DNA of 8,852 bases from DASRIA01 sp038203635 (GCA_038203635.1 JBBRDT010000109.1:1-8852), one strand, 5' to 3'; shown: positions 1 to 6,242, numbered from the stretch's first letter. The notes: generated by a model not told the origin, from the letters alone. Numbers and translations are program-made.

Positions 1-139
1 GTCTTCGGGGCAGGTTACCCACGTGTTACTCACCCGTTCGCGGCTTTGCCCCAGGCCGAAGCCTGGTTCGTCGCCCCACTTGCATGTGTTAAGCACGCCG
101 CCAGCGTTCGTCCTGAGCCAGGATCAAACTCTCCGTGAA
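1..139 (-). rRNA. rrs: 16S ribosomal RNA, 5' end (partial)
   Basis: Read on the minus strand, this is the first ~139 nucleotides of 16S rRNA, and the gene continues beyond the left edge. The universal 27F site AGAGTTTGATCCTGGCTCAG lies at 132-113. It is followed by the conserved GACGAACGCTGGCGGCGTGC and CTTAACACATGCAAG blocks, and by ACGGGTGAGTAACACGTGGG towards the window edge. The 5' end is placed at about 139 by alignment with E. coli numbering (A8 falls at 132), so it is good to a few bases. ACACGTGGGTAACCTGCCCC is an actinobacterial-style reading of the 100-130 region. The V1 stem (GAACCAGGCTTCGGCCTGGGG) is short. The stretch just after CAAG reads TGGGGCG, where most bacteria have TCGAACG or TCGAGCG. 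Confidence 0.97.
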
Positions 140-380
140 AGTACTGCGAGTCATCCGCAGGTCGACGCCCGAAGGCACCGCCCCGCGGCTCCTCATTCAT
201 TTACGAAGAGCCTGTCACCCTCAAATTGGCGCCCGTACACCGGGCACCGAAAGAGTGACGGTTCAGTATTTCAACTCGCCCAAACGGCCGGCTGTACGAG
301 CCGCCCGAGTGGCGAGGTCGAACCTGGACGCGATCCGAATACAGTCCACCCGAAGGCGGGCTCTAATCGGAGCGCACATG
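140..380 (-). other. Spacer between boxA and mature 16S rRNA (leader RNA)
   Basis: About 240 bases of rRNA leader with no convincing gene. It holds several short GC-rich hairpins, for example CCCGCCTTCGGG on the minus strand near 360-349 and a GTCAC/GTGAC pairing around 257-211. These are likely part of the RNase III-type processing stem around pre-16S rRNA, but the 3' partner lies outside the window. I found no second promoter with a convincing -10 box here. Confidence 0.5.
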
Positions 381-399
381 CTGTTTAGTTTTCAAAGAC
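381..399 (-). promoter_or_regulatory. rRNA boxA antitermination element
   Basis: The minus strand reads TCTTTGAAAACTAAACAG, which closely matches the boxA-type NusB/NusE binding element found in many rrn leaders (Bacillus type TTCTTTGAAAACT, E. coli TGCTCTTTAACA). It lies ~240 bases upstream of the 16S 5' end, in the right orientation and order. Its likely role is to load the antitermination complex on RNA polymerase so that the untranslated operon is not cut short by Rho. Confidence 0.75.
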
Positions 400-406
400 C
401 GCAGCC

Positions 407-429
407 CTCTCGGACTGTGCCCTCGAGAG
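407..429 (-). promoter_or_regulatory. boxB-like hairpin upstream of boxA
   Basis: CTCTCG and CGAGAG form a six-base-pair stem with an 11-base loop, ending eight bases before boxA. The boxB-hairpin-then-boxA order is seen in E. coli rrn leaders. The sequence of this hairpin carries no recognisable protein-binding signature, so the name refers to position only. Confidence 0.4.
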
Positions 430-443
430 CGGTCGTAGAGTCG

Positions 444-470
444 AAAAAGGCCTCTCGGCGGAGAGGCCCC
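444..470 (-). terminator. Intrinsic terminator-like hairpin with U tract
   Basis: On the minus strand GGCCTCTC (468-461) and GAGAGGCC (456-449) form a perfect 8-bp stem around a CGCC tetraloop, followed at once by TTTTT (448-444). This is a textbook Rho-independent terminator for leftward transcription. Its simplest job is to end the tyrS transcript ~190 bases past the tyrS stop. The puzzle is that the best rRNA promoters lie upstream of it and boxA lies downstream, so it would also sit inside the rRNA leader. Confidence 0.75.
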
Positions 471-558
471 TGAGCCGCGCCACTTGGGCGCCCTGTTCAG
501 TCGACTCTCCGTCTGGGTCATATCCGATCCTCCAACTGCCTCTTAGGGGCAACGTGAG

Positions 559-587
559 AGTGTAGCAGCGATTTTCGGCTTTCTGAA
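559..587 (-). promoter_or_regulatory. Candidate rRNA promoter P2 (sigma70 type)
   Basis: TTCAGA (587-582), a 17-base spacer and TACACT (564-559), with an extended TGC just before the -10 box. Spacing is optimal, and transcription would start near 552. A short TGCC/GGCA stem lies at the expected RNA 5' end. It faces 16S rRNA. Confidence 0.55.
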
Positions 588-635
588 GGCCCTGGAGGAC
601 TTTCCGACGCCGGTCTACCGCCACACCGGCGAGGG

Positions 636-665
636 ACTATAGCGATGCGAACGGCGGGCGCTCAA
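636..665 (-). promoter_or_regulatory. Candidate rRNA promoter P1, overlapping the tyrS stop
   Basis: TTGAGC (665-660), an 18-base spacer and TATAGT (641-636). The -35 box contains the TGA stop codon of tyrS. The discriminator after the -10 box is GC-rich (CCCTCGCCG), as is usual for stringently controlled rRNA promoters. With P2, 77 bases downstream, it would make the tandem promoter arrangement common for rrn operons. Inferred from sequence pattern only. Confidence 0.5.
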
Positions 666-1876
666 GGCCCGACCACGATGCGACGGAATTTGCGGCGTCC
701 GACCTGCAGGACGCCCCCGTCCAGGCGGTCGGCCGGCATGTCCAGCTCGCTCTCCGTGAGCGGATCTCCGTCGAGCCGCACTCCGCCCTGGGCCAGCAGT
801 CGGCGGGCCTCGCTGCGGGACGTCCCGAAGTGCTCTGCGAGCAGCGCGGGCAGGTGGACCCGCCCGCCGGACAGGGCCGCGCGTGAGAGCGCGACCTCCT
901 CGATCGCCTCGGGAGCCCTGTGCTCCTTGTGGACGCGGTCGAACTGCGCCTCGGCCTCGGCGCCAGCCTCCTTCCCGTGAAAGCGCTCGATGATGCGTCG
1001 TGCCAGGGTCCGCTTCTGTTGCACGGCAGGCTGCCCCGGGTCCGGCCGTTCACCCAGCAGCAACTCGTAGTACGTCTCCATCGCCGCGTCGGGCACACTC
1101 ATCAGCTTGCCGAACATCTCCTCCGGCAAATCTGTCACTCCCACGTAGTTGCCCAGCGACTTCGCCATGCGGCGTTCACCATCGAGGCCGGGCAGGATCG
1201 GAGTGGTGAGGATCGCCTGCTGCTCGCGCCCGTACGCCTGCTGGACGTCGCGCCCCAGCAGGAGGTTGAACTTCTGGTCGGTTCCCCCCAGCTCCACGTC
1301 GGCGTCCACCGCCACCGAGTCGTATCCCTGCAGCACCGGGTACAGCAGCTCGAGGAGTGAGATGGGCTGGGTCTCGGCAAGCCGCTTCGAGAAGTCGTCT
1401 CGTTCGGTCACACGCGCGAGCGTCACCGTGCGCACGAGGCGGAAGAGGTCGTCCATCGGCATGTCGAGCCACTCGCCGTTGCGCCGCACCTCCGTGCGAT
1501 CGGGGTCGAGCACCTTGAAGGCCTGCTCCTGGAAGGTGACGGCGTTGCGGTCGATCTCCTCGGGCTCGAGCACGGGACGCAGCACCGAGCGCCCGGACGG
1601 GTCACCCACCCTGCCGGTGAAGTCGCCGATGATCAGCACCACGTCGTGCCCCGCGTCCTGGAACTCGCGCAGCTTCTGGAGCACGACGGTGTGCCCGAGG
1701 TGGATGTCGGGCGCGGTCGGATCGATCCCCAGCTTCACACGCAGCGGACGCCCCTCCGCGGCGGCGCGCTCGAGCTTTCGCTGCAACTCTCCCCGGGGCA
1801 GCGAATCGACAGCGTTTCGCTCCAGGAATTCCGCGGTTTTGCTGGGATCTGCGCTGGTTTTTCGCACGGCGGCCAA
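662..1876 (-). CDS. tyrS: Tyrosyl-tRNA synthetase
   Basis: Charges tRNA-Tyr with tyrosine, using ATP, in the cytoplasm. The 404-residue length fits a full bacterial class I TyrRS. The Rossmann catalytic domain carries the HIGH motif as HLGH (residues 59-62), followed by the TyrZ-like run LREFQDAGHDVVLIIGDFTG. The tyrosine/ATP pocket includes YPVLQGYD (179-186) and GGTDQKFN (197-204). The KMSKS loop reads RMAKSLGN (236-243), with Arg for the first Lys. The C-terminal ~65 residues are an S4-like RNA-binding domain (from LPALLAEHFGTSRSEARRLL). The longest frame starts at TTG 1876. An in-frame GTG at 1867 is preceded by TAGCAT at 1881-1876 with an 8-base gap, so a leaderless start there (401 residues) is a strong alternative. 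The gene is divergent from the PBP gene and lies upstream of the rRNA operon on the same strand. Confidence 0.96.
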   Translation of the reverse strand: MAAVRKTSADPSKTAEFLERNAVDSLPRGELQRKLERAAAEGRPLRVKLGIDPTAPDIHLGHTVVLQKLREFQDAGHDVVLIIGDFTGRVGDPSGRSVLRPVLEPEEIDRNAVTFQEQAFKVLDPDRTEVRRNGEWLDMPMDDLFRLVRTVTLARVTERDDFSKRLAETQPISLLELLYPVLQGYDSVAVDADVELGGTDQKFNLLLGRDVQQAYGREQQAILTTPILPGLDGERRMAKSLGNYVGVTDLPEEMFGKLMSVPDAAMETYYELLLGERPDPGQPAVQQKRTLARRIIERFHGKEAGAEAEAQFDRVHKEHRAPEAIEEVALSRAALSGGRVHLPALLAEHFGTSRSEARRLLAQGGVRLDGDPLTESELDMPADRLDGGVLQVGRRKFRRIVVGP

Positions 1877-1885
1877 TGCTAGACT
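1876..1885. promoter_or_regulatory. Back-to-back -10 boxes of tyrS and the PBP gene
   Basis: On the minus strand TAGCAT (1881-1876) could serve tyrS. On the plus strand TGCTAGACT (1878-1885; extended -10, hexamer 1880-1885) could serve the penicillin-binding protein gene, with a weak T-rich -35 at about 1858-1863. The two hexamers share positions 1880-1881, so the two polymerases would exclude each other. Neither has a good -35 box. A plus-strand transcript would start near 1892, leaving a ~118-base 5' leader before ATG 2010. Confidence 0.35.
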
Positions 1886-1921
1886 CTCGCCTTCGTTCGG
1901 GCTGGCCGTGATCCCTTGCGT

Positions 1922-1933
1922 GATCGGCCGATC
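1922..1933. repeat. Perfect 12-bp palindrome in the tyrS-PBP intergenic region
   Basis: GATCGGCCGATC is its own reverse complement. It lies in the leader of the PBP gene and upstream of tyrS, where an operator could sit. About two such palindromes are expected by chance in a window this size, so a regulatory role is only a suggestion. Confidence 0.2.
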
Positions 1934-2009
1934 TACCGCCGCCGCGCCATGGGTTTGCGACCCCCGAAGTCGCTAGCGGGCTTCGCGCGCGCCGGGCGGC
2001 CTCCTTCAC

Positions 2010-4220
2010 ATGGCTGATCACCAGCGCAGAAGAACAGAACGCTCCGGCTCCGGCCGCACCGGCGGGCGCCCGAAGTTCTACAGGTGGCGGCTCGCGGTGA
2101 CGCTGCTGGGCCTGTGTGTGCTCGGTCTGGTCTCGACCGTCTTCGGGATGATGATGGCCGTTGCCCAGGACCTCCCGGAGCTGGAGTCACAGAACGAGTT
2201 CCGCGAGGCGCGCAACTCGGTGCTGTACGCGACGGGCCCGGGCGGGAAGAAGGCTCGCCTGGCCGTCCTGACCGGCGCCGAGAACCGCATCCTGGTCGAT
2301 TCGGGAGACATCTCGTCGAACGTGAAACGGGCCGTCGTCGCGATCGAGGACGAGCGCTTCTATACGCACAAGGGAGTCGACTACAGGGGTATCGCCCGCG
2401 CTCTGTGGGAAGACGTGCGGCGTCAGCGTGCTGCCCAGGGCGCCTCCACGATCACGCAGCAGTTCGTGAAGAACGCCCTGGTCGCGCAGAAGAACCGCTC
2501 GCTCTTCCAGAAGCTCAAAGAGGCGGCTCTCGCCTACCAGCTCGAGCGCAAGTGGACCAAGGAGAAGATCCTCACCGAGTATCTGAACACGGTCTACTTC
2601 GGTGAGGGCGCATACGGGATCGAATCCGCGGCCCGCGTGTACTTCGGCTGGAACCACCCCGGGTGCGAGCCCCGGTGCGCAGCCGTCCTGGAGCCGGCCG
2701 AGGCTGCGCTGCTGGCCGGGATGATCGCCTCGCCCGCTGCGTACAGCCCGGTTCAGAATCCCGCCGTCGCGATCGAGCGGCGCAATCTGGTGCTGCAGAA
2801 GATGCAGGATCAGACGCTGATCACTTCCAGTGAGCGGATGGAGGCGGAGCGTCAGGCGCTGCCGCCGCGCGATCGGATCCAGACGCCGAAGAAGATCAGC
2901 CTCGCGCCGTACTTCACCGCCTGGATCGAGGACCAGCTGGTGGACCGCTACGGCAGCGGTAACGCCTTCGCCGGAGGTCTGAAGATCCGCACGACGCTCG
3001 ACCTCGAGCTGCAGAAGGCGGCCGAGCAGGCGATCTCGACCCGCCTGGGCGGCATCGGCCCGAGCGCCGCGCTCGTGGCGATCGACAACGACACGGGCGG
3101 CATCCGCGCAATGATCGGCGGTTCCGACTTCGACCAGCGTCCGTTCAACCTCGCCACGCAGGGACACCGCCAGCCGGGCTCGGCCTTCAAGCCGTTCACC
3201 CTGATCGCGGCGCTCGAGAATGGGATCTCCCCGGGTCGCACGTTCGTATCGAGCCCCAAGACGCTGTCCGGTTCGCGCGGCGACTTCAAGGTCGAGAACT
3301 ACGAGGACCGCTACAGCGGGGTCACCTCCCTCGCGACGGCGACGACGGTGTCGGACAACTCCGTGTACGCCGAGGTCGGCTACAAGCTGGTCGGCACGCG
3401 GAAGGTCGCAAAGGTGGCAAAGGAGATGGGGATTCGCACGCACGTGTCCCGCAACCCGGCGATGGTGCTCGGCGGTCTCAAACAGGGGGTTACTCCTCTC
3501 GAGATGGCCAAGTCATATGAGACGTTCGCCCAGAAGGGCAACGTCGTGTCGGGGTCGCTGGCGCCCTACGACGGGGGTCCCGTGACGTTCACGCGGGTCG
3601 AGGGTGGGAACATCGACGACAAGAACAAGGTCGAGCGCAAGCGGGCGGTCCCTGAGGGCGTCGCGACGACGGCGACCCAGATCCTCTCGACCGTGGTCGC
3701 CTCCGGCACGGGTCGCGCGGCCCAGATCGGCGAGTTTGCCGCGGGCAAGACGGGGACGACCGAGAACTACCAGGATGCGTGGTTCGTCGGTTTCGACGAC
3801 GACCTGACGGTCGCGGTGTGGGTCGGCTACCCCGACGGTGCCAGGCCGATGCAGACGGAGTACCGCGGCGAGCCGGTCGCGGGCGGCACGTTCCCCGCGG
3901 AGATCTGGCACGACTTCATGGTGAACGCGAACAAGATCCGCGCGTCCCGCTCGAAGAAGGACGAGAAGGGGACCACCGGCCCGACCGGTCCCACCGGGGT
4001 ACCTGCGCCGGTGCAGCCCGCGACGACCGAGGAGCAGGCTCCCCCGGAGAAGACGAAGCGCAAGAAGCGGCCGACCCAAGCTCCCGACAAGGGAGCGGAA
4101 ACCCCGAAGGCGAACCCGACGGAGCCCGCGCCCGACCCCCAGCCTTCGCCGGCGCCCACACCTGCACCAGCGCCCACGCCGCCGAGCGGCAGCGGCGGCG
4201 CGAGCAGCGGCGAACCGTAG
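2010..4220 (+). CDS. Class A penicillin-binding protein (glycosyltransferase/transpeptidase)
   Basis: Bifunctional peptidoglycan synthase of the PBP1a/PonA type. It polymerises lipid II glycan strands and cross-links stem peptides outside the membrane. A basic cytoplasmic tail (1-27) precedes one membrane segment (about 28-52). The GT51 domain shows EDERFYTHKG (113-122, first catalytic Glu E113) and QGASTITQQ (143-151). The transpeptidase domain has SAFK with nucleophile S391, SDN at 448-450 and KTGT at 580-583. An unusual insert with C219 and C223 lies after YFGW in the GT domain. The last ~85 residues are a low-complexity Pro/Thr/Lys/Ala tail with GPTGPTG and APTPAPAPTPP, often seen on actinobacterial PBPs. 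The total of 736 residues is normal. ATG 2010 is the only start after the in-frame TAG at 1974-1976; its ribosome binding site is poor. The cupin gene follows 74 bases downstream on the same strand. Confidence 0.95.
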   Translation: MADHQRRRTERSGSGRTGGRPKFYRWRLAVTLLGLCVLGLVSTVFGMMMAVAQDLPELESQNEFREARNSVLYATGPGGKKARLAVLTGAENRILVDSGDISSNVKRAVVAIEDERFYTHKGVDYRGIARALWEDVRRQRAAQGASTITQQFVKNALVAQKNRSLFQKLKEAALAYQLERKWTKEKILTEYLNTVYFGEGAYGIESAARVYFGWNHPGCEPRCAAVLEPAEAALLAGMIASPAAYSPVQNPAVAIERRNLVLQKMQDQTLITSSERMEAERQALPPRDRIQTPKKISLAPYFTAWIEDQLVDRYGSGNAFAGGLKIRTTLDLELQKAAEQAISTRLGGIGPSAALVAIDNDTGGIRAMIGGSDFDQRPFNLATQGHRQPGSAFKPFTLIAALENGISPGRTFVSSPKTLSGSRGDFKVENYEDRYSGVTSLATATTVSDNSVYAEVGYKLVGTRKVAKVAKEMGIRTHVSRNPAMVLGGLKQGVTPLEMAKSYETFAQKGNVVSGSLAPYDGGPVTFTRVEGGNIDDKNKVERKRAVPEGVATTATQILSTVVASGTGRAAQIGEFAAGKTGTTENYQDAWFVGFDDDLTVAVWVGYPDGARPMQTEYRGEPVAGGTFPAEIWHDFMVNANKIRASRSKKDEKGTTGPTGPTGVPAPVQPATTEEQAPPEKTKRKKRPTQAPDKGAETPKANPTEPAPDPQPSPAPTPAPAPTPPSGSGGASSGEP

Positions 4221-4294
4221 CCGGTCATCCAGCGGGGGTCGCTACCATCGCCGCCGCGAGGCCCTTGCACCGCGAACCCGAGGAGGCTGACCCG

Positions 4295-4690
4295 ATGGCC
4301 GGATACACGAAGGTGAACCTGAAGGAAGACGTCGAGGATCAGGCGCCGAAGTTCGGCTTCTCCCCGAATCTCGAATCGCGGTTCGCGCGCATCCCCTTGA
4401 AGCTGGAGAAGCAGGGCATCAGCTACTTTCGTGTCGCGCCCGGCTTCCGGATCCCGTTCGGACACCGCCACGAGGAGCAGGAAGAGGTCTACGTGATCGT
4501 GAGCGGCAGCGCGCGCATGAAGCTCGACGACGAGGTCGTCGAGATGAGGACGTGGGACGCGGTGCGCGTGCCGGGCCAGATCATGCGGAGCTTCGAGGCC
4601 GGCTCCCAGGGCGCCGAGATCATCGCGGTCGGCGCCCCGAACACGGACAACAAGGACGCCGAGATGGCGCCCGGGTGGTGGAGCGACTAG
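4295..4690 (+). CDS. Small single-domain cupin protein
   Basis: 131-residue cupin beta-barrel protein of unknown substrate. Cupin motif 1 is visible as PGFRIPFGHRHEEQEEVYVIVSG, with metal-ligand candidates H57, H59 and E63 or E64 and the closing G71. Motif 2 (DAVRVPGQIMRSFEAG, 88-103) has Arg or Ser where most cupins carry the third metal-binding His. Metal binding may therefore be altered, or the barrel may bind a ligand without a standard metal site. ATG 4295 is chosen because a perfect AGGAGG (4281-4286) lies eight bases upstream; the longer upstream frame runs through the PBP gene and is a shadow. A TACCAT box at 4243-4248 could be a weak own promoter, otherwise it is read from the PBP promoter. 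Its stop TAG overlaps the stop of the convergent peroxiredoxin gene. Confidence 0.85.
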   Translation: MAGYTKVNLKEDVEDQAPKFGFSPNLESRFARIPLKLEKQGISYFRVAPGFRIPFGHRHEEQEEVYVIVSGSARMKLDDEVVEMRTWDAVRVPGQIMRSFEAGSQGAEIIAVGAPNTDNKDAEMAPGWWSD

Positions 4691-5142
4691 CCCTCCAGCG
4701 CCTCGAGCACCAGCTTGTCGTGGGTCTTGGGCGTGACCTTCGGAAACGCCTGCTTGAGCTTTCCGTCAGGGCCGATCACGAACGTCGCGCGCTGCACGCC
4801 CCAGAACGGGCGCCCGTACATCGACTTCTCCACCCACACGCCGTACTTCTCCGCGACCTTGTGGTCCGGGTCCGACAGGAGGGTGAACGGGAGGTCGTGC
4901 TCGTCGGCGAACTCGCGCAGCTTCGCCGGCTCGTCGCGTGAGATGCCCACGACGAGCGCGCCTGCGGCGTCGTAGTCGTCCGCCCTGTCCCTGATCCCGC
5001 ACGCCTGCGCCGTGCAGCCCGGTGTGCCGGCCTTTGGATAGAAGTAGAGCACCACCGTCCTGCCCACGAAGTCGGCGAGGCTCACGGTGTTGCCGTCCTG
5101 GTCGAGCAGCTTGAAGCCCGGTGCCTTACGTCCCTCTTTCAT
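4687..5142 (-). CDS. bcp: Thioredoxin-dependent peroxiredoxin, Bcp/PrxQ type
   Basis: Reduces hydrogen peroxide and organic hydroperoxides in the cytoplasm, normally recycled by thioredoxin. The 151-residue protein has the AhpC/TSA fold: APGFKLLDQDGNTVSLADF at the N terminus, VVLYFYPKAGTPGCT with the peroxidatic Cys C43, and a resolving Cys C48 five residues later (the C-x4-C spacing of PrxQ). It also has the LLSDPDHKVAEKYGVW strand typical of Bcp. The start at 5142 has AAAGGAG seven bases upstream. It is the last gene of a leftward set (glycosylase, VOC protein, peroxiredoxin), 42 bases after the VOC stop. No terminator fits at its end, because its TAG (4689-4687) overlaps the cupin stop on CTAG. 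Confidence 0.94.
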   Translation of the reverse strand: MKEGRKAPGFKLLDQDGNTVSLADFVGRTVVLYFYPKAGTPGCTAQACGIRDRADDYDAAGALVVGISRDEPAKLREFADEHDLPFTLLSDPDHKVAEKYGVWVEKSMYGRPFWGVQRATFVIGPDGKLKQAFPKVTPKTHDKLVLEALEG

Positions 5143-5166
5143 GCTGTCTCCTTTCGGAGTGCATAA

Positions 5167-5179
5167 GGGCGCAGCGCCC
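5167..5179 (-). other. Small GC-rich hairpin between VOC and peroxiredoxin genes
   Basis: GGGCG and CGCCC form a 5-bp stem with a three-base loop, between the VOC stop and the peroxiredoxin ribosome binding site. There is no U tract, so it is not a clear terminator. It could mark mRNA processing or mild attenuation within the operon, or mean nothing. Confidence 0.2.
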
Positions 5180-5184
5180 CGAAA

Positions 5185-5571
5185 CTAAGCGGGAGGTGCG
5201 TACCGGTGGTGGAGCATGAGCGCGTTGCCGTCGGGATCGGCGAAGTACGCCATGTGGCAAACGCCGCTGTCGATCGTGTCGACGGGGAAGGTGACGCCCT
5301 GTGCCTCGAGCTTGGCCCGCGCGGCCTCGACGTCGTCCACGTGCAATGCGATCGAGTGGGTGTGCGGCTGGAACTCGATCCCGAACGCGTCTGACTGCAT
5401 GACGGCGATCGTGAGGGTGCCGGTCTCGAACTCGCCGGCGGGCATGTCCCCCCAGCGCTTCGAGAGCGGGAGGCCGAGGACGGTGCCGTAGAACTTGCTC
5501 GCCTGCTCGAAGTCACAGGTGGGCACCGTGATGAAGTCGACGCCGCTGACGAGAGATGGCGAGGTGGTCAT
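5185..5571 (-). CDS. VOC-family (glyoxalase/bleomycin-resistance-like) protein
   Basis: 128 residues forming one vicinal-oxygen-chelate domain of two beta-alpha-beta-beta-beta modules: FITVPTCDFEQASKFYGTVLGLPL at the front, THSIALHVDDVEAARAKLEAQGVTF in the middle and CHMAYFADPDGNALMLHHRY at the end. The ADPDGN turn near the C terminus is typical of the family. Members range from glyoxalase I and dioxygenases to binding proteins, and the substrate cannot be told here. ATG 5571 is chosen because the domain starts at once; the frame stays open further upstream only through the overlapping glycosylase gene. The ribosome binding site is weak, and TAGGCT lies ten bases upstream. It sits 34 bases after the glycosylase stop and 42 before the peroxiredoxin start, so co-transcription is likely. 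Confidence 0.87.
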   Translation of the reverse strand: MTTSPSLVSGVDFITVPTCDFEQASKFYGTVLGLPLSKRWGDMPAGEFETGTLTIAVMQSDAFGIEFQPHTHSIALHVDDVEAARAKLEAQGVTFPVDTIDSGVCHMAYFADPDGNALMLHHRYAPPA

Positions 5572-5605
5572 GCGCCCGGGCAGCCTATCTCGGTGATGGC
5601 GCGGT

Positions 5606-6202
5606 TCACGAGCGCGGCCATGGCCGGGAGACGAAGCGGCTGCCGGCGGCGCAGAACCGCCACGGATGCTCGACCGCCTTCGTGATGCCGATGCGGCGGC
5701 CGGTGACGATCTCCGGAGTGTGGTCAGCGGCCCGCGACAGCACGTGAAGGGGGCCCCCATCGAGCGGCACGCCGTTGAGGTCGAGCCCGACCCCGAGCGC
5801 CTGGGTGAGCTTGCCGGGGCCCGAACAGAGGTCCTCGACGCGATCCAGCCCTCGCAGGCCCCGCATCACGTCGATGCCCTCGGTCGGCTCGAGCGCCCGG
5901 ATCAGGACCGCGGCCGCCTCACCCTCCGGCTCGCAGACGAAGTTGAGCAGGCTGTGGATGCCATACGAGAGGTAGACGTACACGTGCGCCGGAGGACCGA
6001 ACAGCACGCTGCTGCGCGGCGTCGGCCCGCCGTACGCGTGGCAGGCCGGATCGTCGACGTGGTAGCTCTCGGTCTCGACGATCACGCCCGCGCCCGGCCC
6101 GTGCGCGACGGTGCAACCGATCAGGTCATGCGCGACGTCGTGCACGGAGCGCGCGAAGAAGGATCGCGGGAGGGCAGCGTTTTGGGCGGCGACGACGGGC
6201 AC
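5606..6202 (-). CDS. mpg: 3-methyladenine DNA glycosylase (AAG/MPG family)
   Basis: Excises alkylated purines such as 3-methyladenine and hypoxanthine to start base excision repair. The 198-residue protein matches the family's usual ~190-200. By comparison with human AAG, E45 in IVETESY is the catalytic Glu equivalent of E125, Y47 the intercalating Tyr127, H55 in DPACHAYGG the His136 position, and Y77 in VYVYLSYG the Tyr159 position. LIRALEPTEG and CSGPGKLTQALG follow, as expected. GTG 6202 is chosen over the longer frame from 6277 because the family starts just before LPRSFFARS, and because TATCTT lies exactly seven bases upstream (leaderless pattern). It is the first gene of a leftward operon with VOC and peroxiredoxin genes and is divergent from the SnoaL-like stub. 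Confidence 0.92.
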   Translation of the reverse strand: MPVVAAQNAALPRSFFARSVHDVAHDLIGCTVAHGPGAGVIVETESYHVDDPACHAYGGPTPRSSVLFGPPAHVYVYLSYGIHSLLNFVCEPEGEAAAVLIRALEPTEGIDVMRGLRGLDRVEDLCSGPGKLTQALGVGLDLNGVPLDGGPLHVLSRAADHTPEIVTGRRIGITKAVEHPWRFCAAGSRFVSRPWPRS

Positions 6203-6209
6203 GGGCGAA

Positions 6210-6215
6210 AAGATA
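6210..6215 (-). promoter_or_regulatory. -10 box for a leaderless glycosylase transcript
   Basis: TATCTT on the minus strand, seven bases before GTG 6202, with no Shine-Dalgarno sequence between. This spacing puts the transcription start on or near the start codon. No good -35 box is visible. Confidence 0.5.
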
Positions 6216-6229
6216 GACGGACCGCGAGA

Positions 6230-6235
6230 TACGCT
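6230..6235 (+). promoter_or_regulatory. -10 box for the SnoaL-like stub
   Basis: TACGCT on the plus strand lies seven bases before ATG 6243, again the leaderless arrangement and again without a Shine-Dalgarno sequence. It is divergent from the glycosylase promoter 15 bases away. It may still be active although the gene is cut off, and could then transcribe into the small gene at 6421. Confidence 0.4.
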
Positions 6236-6242
6236 CCCGCGA

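Larger units (their letters stand above)
363..521 (-). other. Doubtful 52-codon ORF in rRNA leader
   Basis: ATG at 521-519 is preceded by GGAGG seven bases upstream, and the frame stays open for 52 codons to TAG at 365-363. The predicted peptide starts MTQTESRLNRAPKWRG, is Arg-rich and has no recognisable domain. The frame runs straight through the terminator hairpin, the boxB-like hairpin and boxA, and its third positions are not GC-biased as they are in the real genes here. I think it is most likely a chance ORF in leader RNA. A short translated leader peptide ending near the hairpin cannot be excluded. Confidence 0.12.

Noticed and set aside
385..624. 79-codon minus-strand frame in the rRNA leader
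   Set aside because: No ribosome binding site, runs through promoter, terminator and boxA; no protein-like features.
1149..1976. Open frame of 275 codons on the plus strand
   Set aside because: Antisense to tyrS, Ser/Arg-rich, no domain; tyrS is unambiguous.
2187..3443. Long open frame (418 codons) on the minus strand
   Set aside because: It lies antisense to the GT and transpeptidase domains of the PBP gene, has no domain-like features, and is the usual mirror frame of a high-GC gene.
5572..5760. N-terminal extension of the VOC protein
   Set aside because: The extra 63 residues are low-complexity and read through the 3' part of the glycosylase gene in another frame; the domain begins at ATG 5571.
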